Shown in pieces: positions 9,750 through 10,817 of a stretch of 10,817 nucleotides of DNA. Below the pieces are notes generated by a model. That model had not been told where the DNA came from. It saw only the letters and a list, made by a program, of their open reading frames with translations, and searched no databases. Origin of the DNA: Anaeromyxobacter sp. (lineage in GTDB: Bacteria > Myxococcota > Myxococcia > Myxococcales > Anaeromyxobacteraceae); contig JAHWYA010000022.1 of assembly GCA_020028115.1 (NCBI GenBank), positions 1-10,817 on the forward strand, read 5' to 3'. Both the position numbers and the translations under genes were made by a program. Positions within the stretch are counted from its first letter, which is position 1; every line of letters starts with the position of its first letter.

Positions 9750-10266
9750 GGTCCGCGGCCGCCCGAGCGCGCCCATCCAGCTCTTCGTCCGGATGAACCC
9801 GCCCTGGGTGTTCATCGACGAGATCCGCCGCTTCGTCGAGTCGTTCTGCTCGTGCGCCGCCCTCGGACCGGACCGCGAGGCGCAGATCGCGCTCGCCGTC
9901 CACGAGCTGATGCAGAACGCGGTGCCGCACGCGCGCGGGCAGGAGGTCGAGCTCGACCTCGAGGTCGACCCGAGCGCCGGGCGCGTGAAGGTGAGCGTGA
10001 CGAACGAGTGTCCCGAGGAGGAGTACGTCGCGCTCCGCGACCGCGTGGAGGCGATGTACCGCGAGCGCGACGCGCTCCGCGACTACCTGAGGACGATGAA
10101 GGAGCAGCCGACGACGGCGCGCGGCGGGCTTGGGCTCGCGCGCGTCCGGTTCGAGGCACAGATGGACATCCGCGTCCGCCGCACGGCGGCAGCGCGCATC
10201 GTCGTGGAGGCGGAGGGCCCACTCCGGGCACCGTCCTTCTCCACGGCCGGAGGAAGCCATGGCTAG
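9736..10266 (+). CDS. RsbW/SpoIIAB-like HATPase protein with an altered ATP-binding box
   Basis: The 176-residue protein belongs with the anti-sigma-factor/serine kinase HATPase family: N box ALAVHELMQNAVPHA (Glu57, Asn61) and a C-terminal GGLGLAR (130-136) matching the G2 box. In RsbW-type switches such proteins phosphorylate a STAS partner and bind a sigma factor or other target. The usual DxGxG box, expected after strand VKVSV, reads VTNECPEE (88-95): Asp becomes Asn90 and the two Gly become Cys92 and Glu94. Between this and GGLGLAR lies a long charged helix (~99-125). ATP binding may therefore be weak, altered or lost. ATG9736 is preceded by GAGG (9725-9728) and overlaps the phosphatase by 14 nt; its stop overlaps the STAS gene by 8 nt. 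The three genes are therefore likely made together. Family assignment good; kinase activity uncertain. It may be a binding-only partner. Confidence 0.85.
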   Translation: MTPAEVRGRPSAPIQLFVRMNPPWVFIDEIRRFVESFCSCAALGPDREAQIALAVHELMQNAVPHARGQEVELDLEVDPSAGRVKVSVTNECPEEEYVALRDRVEAMYRERDALRDYLRTMKEQPTTARGGLGLARVRFEAQMDIRVRRTAAARIVVEAEGPLRAPSFSTAGGSHG

Positions 10267-10663
10267 CCCGTCGTTCGCCGCCCGCATGCCCGCGCTCCAG
10301 GTCGCCGAGGAGAAGTACTCGGCGCACATCGGGCCGGATCCGCTGGGCATCCGAGTGCACTTCAAGGGGACGATCTCGACCGTGAACCCGGCGGTGGTCC
10401 TGAACCCGTTCGTCGACGCCGTGCACCAGCACGTGCTCGAGGCCGCGGCGAAGGAGATCCGGGTGGACCTCACGCAGCTCGAGTTCTGCAACTCCTCGGG
10501 GTTCAAGTCCTTCATCCACTGGATCGAGCGGATCCAGCAGGCGCCGGAGCCGAAGCGCTACAAGATCCGGTTCATCTCGACGAAGGACCGCCGCTGGCAG
10601 CGCGCGAGCCTCCTCGCGCTGTCGTGCTACGGCGTGAACACCGTCGTGATCGAGGGGATCTAG
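10259..10663 (+). CDS. STAS-like regulatory protein (anti-anti-sigma type, SiaC/slr1659-like group)
   Basis: The 134-residue product has the STAS core pattern: a strand VHFKGTIS, a helix, IRVDLTQLEFCNSSGFKSF, then RYKIRFISTKD and a final helix. The phosphorylatable serine of STAS proteins falls in NSSG (Asn78, Ser79, Ser80, Gly81), where most classical members have DSSG. From memory this NSSG variant and the preceding LEFCN resemble the group that accompanies SpoIIE phosphatases and HATPase proteins in cyanobacteria and other phyla, rather than SpoIIAA itself. ATG10259 follows a perfect GGAGG (10249-10253) with 5-nt spacing and overlaps the HATPase gene by 8 nt; in-frame codons further upstream read as low-complexity Arg/Ser and are rejected. 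It is likely the phosphorylated switch protein, controlled by the two preceding genes; its output target is not in the window. Confidence 0.82.
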   Translation: MASPSFAARMPALQVAEEKYSAHIGPDPLGIRVHFKGTISTVNPAVVLNPFVDAVHQHVLEAAAKEIRVDLTQLEFCNSSGFKSFIHWIERIQQAPEPKRYKIRFISTKDRRWQRASLLALSCYGVNTVVIEGI

Positions 10664-10727
10664 CCCCCGCCTCAGTCGCCCTCCGGCCGCGGGTGGATCG
10701 CGAGCTCCGGCTCGGGCGGAGGTTCAG
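10664..10727 (+). promoter_or_regulatory. Short spacer with C(TCCG)G hairpin and strong ribosome binding site
   Basis: A 5-bp stem CGAGC/GCTCG closes a TCCG loop (10701-10714), a UNCG-type tetraloop that is unusually stable in RNA. Four nt later is a perfect Shine-Dalgarno GGAGG (10718-10722), 5 nt before CTG at 10728. No terminator is visible after the STAS gene, so the next gene could be co-transcribed with the operon. Confidence 0.4.
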
Positions 10728-10817
10728 CTGAAGGTCCCGGAGCCGTTCGACCTCGAGCTGACCGTGCGGAGCCACGGGTGGTACGACCTCGCGCCGTGGC
10801 GGTGGGACGAGGAGCGG
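10728..10817 (+). CDS. Probable AlkA/OGG-like DNA glycosylase, N-terminal part only
   Basis: Thirty codons are visible before the right edge, including KVPEPFDLELTVRSHGWYDL and APWRWDEER. This resembles, from memory, the beginning of AlkA/OGG-type DNA-3-methyladenine glycosylase-family proteins in deltaproteobacteria (PFDL-x-LT-x-RSHGWY-x-L-x-P), which excise damaged bases. There is no ATG, GTG or TTG in frame between the TGA at 10647-10649 and the conserved part. A CTG at 10728 sits exactly 5 nt after GGAGG and is the best start. The catalytic HhH-GPD region would lie outside the window, so the family call rests on this short stretch only. Confidence 0.5.
   Translation, partial: MKVPEPFDLELTVRSHGWYDLAPWRWDEER

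Noticed and set aside
10130..10258. N-terminal extension of the STAS protein
   Set aside because: Reads as Arg/Ser low-complexity out of frame with the HATPase gene, while ATG10259 has a perfect GGAGG.

Overview
The window is very GC-rich, with nearly every third codon position G or C, and carries densely packed genes, multiheme c-type cytochromes and translationally overlapping genes. This suggests a metal-respiring deltaproteobacterium/myxobacterium of the Anaeromyxobacter type. That assignment rests on gene style and content only; no rRNA or other taxonomic marker is present.

Layout. At the left edge, the first ~52 codons of a lipoprotein gene run leftward (157 to <1), divergent from secA (269-3112), which encodes the preprotein translocase ATPase with a C-terminal SEC-C zinc finger. 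The 111-bp divergent spacer holds promoter-like boxes for both directions and a dyad over the presumed secA -10 box. A 321-bp non-coding gap (3113-3433) follows, with a 14-bp perfect palindrome, hairpins and a promoter-like TTGACA.

From 3434 to 10663 six co-directional genes, none more than 10 nt apart and three pairs overlapping, look like one operon. The first three look like an outer-membrane electron-transfer set: (i) an OmcA/MtrC-family surface lipoprotein with ten CXXCH hemes in two pentaheme clusters plus an eleventh CX4CH heme in a fused C-terminal domain; (ii) a 384-aa outer-membrane beta-barrel that itself carries one CXXCH motif; (iii) a 111-aa periplasmic monoheme cytochrome. No MtrA-like multiheme periplasmic partner lies in the window.

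The last three form a partner-switching regulatory module: a membrane-bound HAMP/PP2C (SpoIIE/RsbU-type) phosphatase, an RsbW-like HATPase protein with an altered ATP-binding box, and a STAS-like protein with an NSSG motif. No sigma factor or other output protein is visible. Their fusion to the cytochrome genes suggests that signalling and extracellular electron transfer are linked.

At the right edge, the 5' end of a probable DNA glycosylase gene (10728 to >10817) appears to begin with a CTG codon placed 5 nt after a perfect GGAGG.

The most interesting part is the 3434-10663 operon: an electron conduit built on a heme-bearing barrel and tied to a partner-switching module.
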